The translations under genes and the position numbers were made by a program. From positions 1 to 5,453 of the forward strand of contig CAJOQO010000181.1 in assembly GCA_905236545.1 (NCBI GenBank): a stretch of 5,453 bases of DNA, given 5' to 3'. Shown piece by piece: positions 5,328 to 5,453 of the stretch. Each line of letters opens with the position of its first letter. Within the stretch, counting starts at the first letter, position 1. The notes under the pieces are model-generated. The model was not told the origin of the DNA and did no database searches. It was given only the letters and a program-made list of their open reading frames with translations. This DNA is from an uncultured Lachnospiraceae bacterium. GTDB lineage: Bacteria > Bacillota > Clostridia > Lachnospirales > Lachnospiraceae.

Positions 5328-5453
5328 ATGATTTTGGACAATAGGAATGACAGAACGTACGGCAGTTTGCGCGGTTTGTTTTTTACCGTTTTGTTTTTTG
5401 CGGTTTTGCTCTGGGCCCCCGCGGCCTTCGCGGATTCGATCCCGGGACTTTCG
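5328..5453 (+). CDS. N-terminus of an exported protein (partial, runs off window)
   Basis: The frame is open from the ATG to the last base, 42 codons without a stop. The translation is a textbook signal peptide: a polar, Arg-containing n-region (MILDNRNDRTYGSLRG), a hydrophobic core (LFFTVLFFAVLLW) and a small-residue cleavage site, APAAFA before DSIPGLS (residues 36-42). Cleavage after A35 by signal peptidase I is likely. AGGAAGG at 5310-5316 lies 11 bases before the start, slightly far but usable. The gene is divergent from the ABC operon across a dyad-rich region. Nothing of the mature domain is visible, so no function can be given. Confidence 0.75.
   Translation, partial: MILDNRNDRTYGSLRGLFFTVLFFAVLLWAPAAFADSIPGLS

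Noticed and set aside
5147..5341. 64-codon minus-strand gene starting at a TTG at 5341
   Set aside because: The start is a TTG lacking a ribosome site and overlaps the start of the signal-peptide gene. Only the shorter ATG version is kept, as a low-interest finding.

Overview
The window looks like chromosome from an anaerobic Firmicute, most likely a Clostridia member such as a Lachnospiraceae-type gut bacterium. This is inference. It rests on strong GGAGG-type ribosome sites, moderately high GC, a small clostridial-style flavodoxin, a DUF2085 protein, and a split ABCG-like ABC transporter whose ATPase carries its own N-terminal membrane domain. No rRNA, tRNA, CRISPR array, phage gene or intact insertion sequence was seen.

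Layout. (1) Positions 1-2523 hold four plus-strand genes: a 320-residue protein with LEA/apolipoprotein-like 11-residue repeats and a conserved-looking C-terminal part (1-963); a 137-residue flavodoxin (992-1405); a 184-residue multi-spanning membrane protein with three hairpin-like repeats (1524-2078); and a short DUF2085 membrane protein (2140-2523). The first pair is closely spaced, as is the second. The 118-base gap between the pairs contains a diverged direct repeat and two mutually exclusive hairpins. (2) Positions 2524-2606 separate convergent genes and hold a 10-bp inverted repeat and a tandem palindromic octamer. (3) Positions 2607-5106 on the minus strand form a two-gene operon: a DUF5684-like/ABC ATPase fusion followed, with an 8-base overlap and a strong internal ribosome site, by an ABC-2 permease. 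(4) Positions 5107-5327 are a divergent intergenic region unusually rich in perfect dyads, with a candidate plus-strand promoter. (5) From 5328 to the edge runs the start of a secreted or membrane-anchored protein, cut off after its signal peptide.

How the genes may work together. The two minus-strand proteins almost certainly form one exporter: the ATPase supplies all nucleotide-binding motifs and the permease supplies the ABCG-like six-helix membrane domain. The permease has a large loop between its last two helices, encoded by locally GC-rich DNA and carrying three copies of a short motif. The divergent secreted protein may share regulation with this transporter through the dyad cluster. 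The plus-strand genes show no clear common pathway. The most distinctive points are the ATPase/DUF5684 fusion, the repeat-bearing loop, the 11-residue-repeat protein beside a flavodoxin, and the dyad cluster at 5192-5293.
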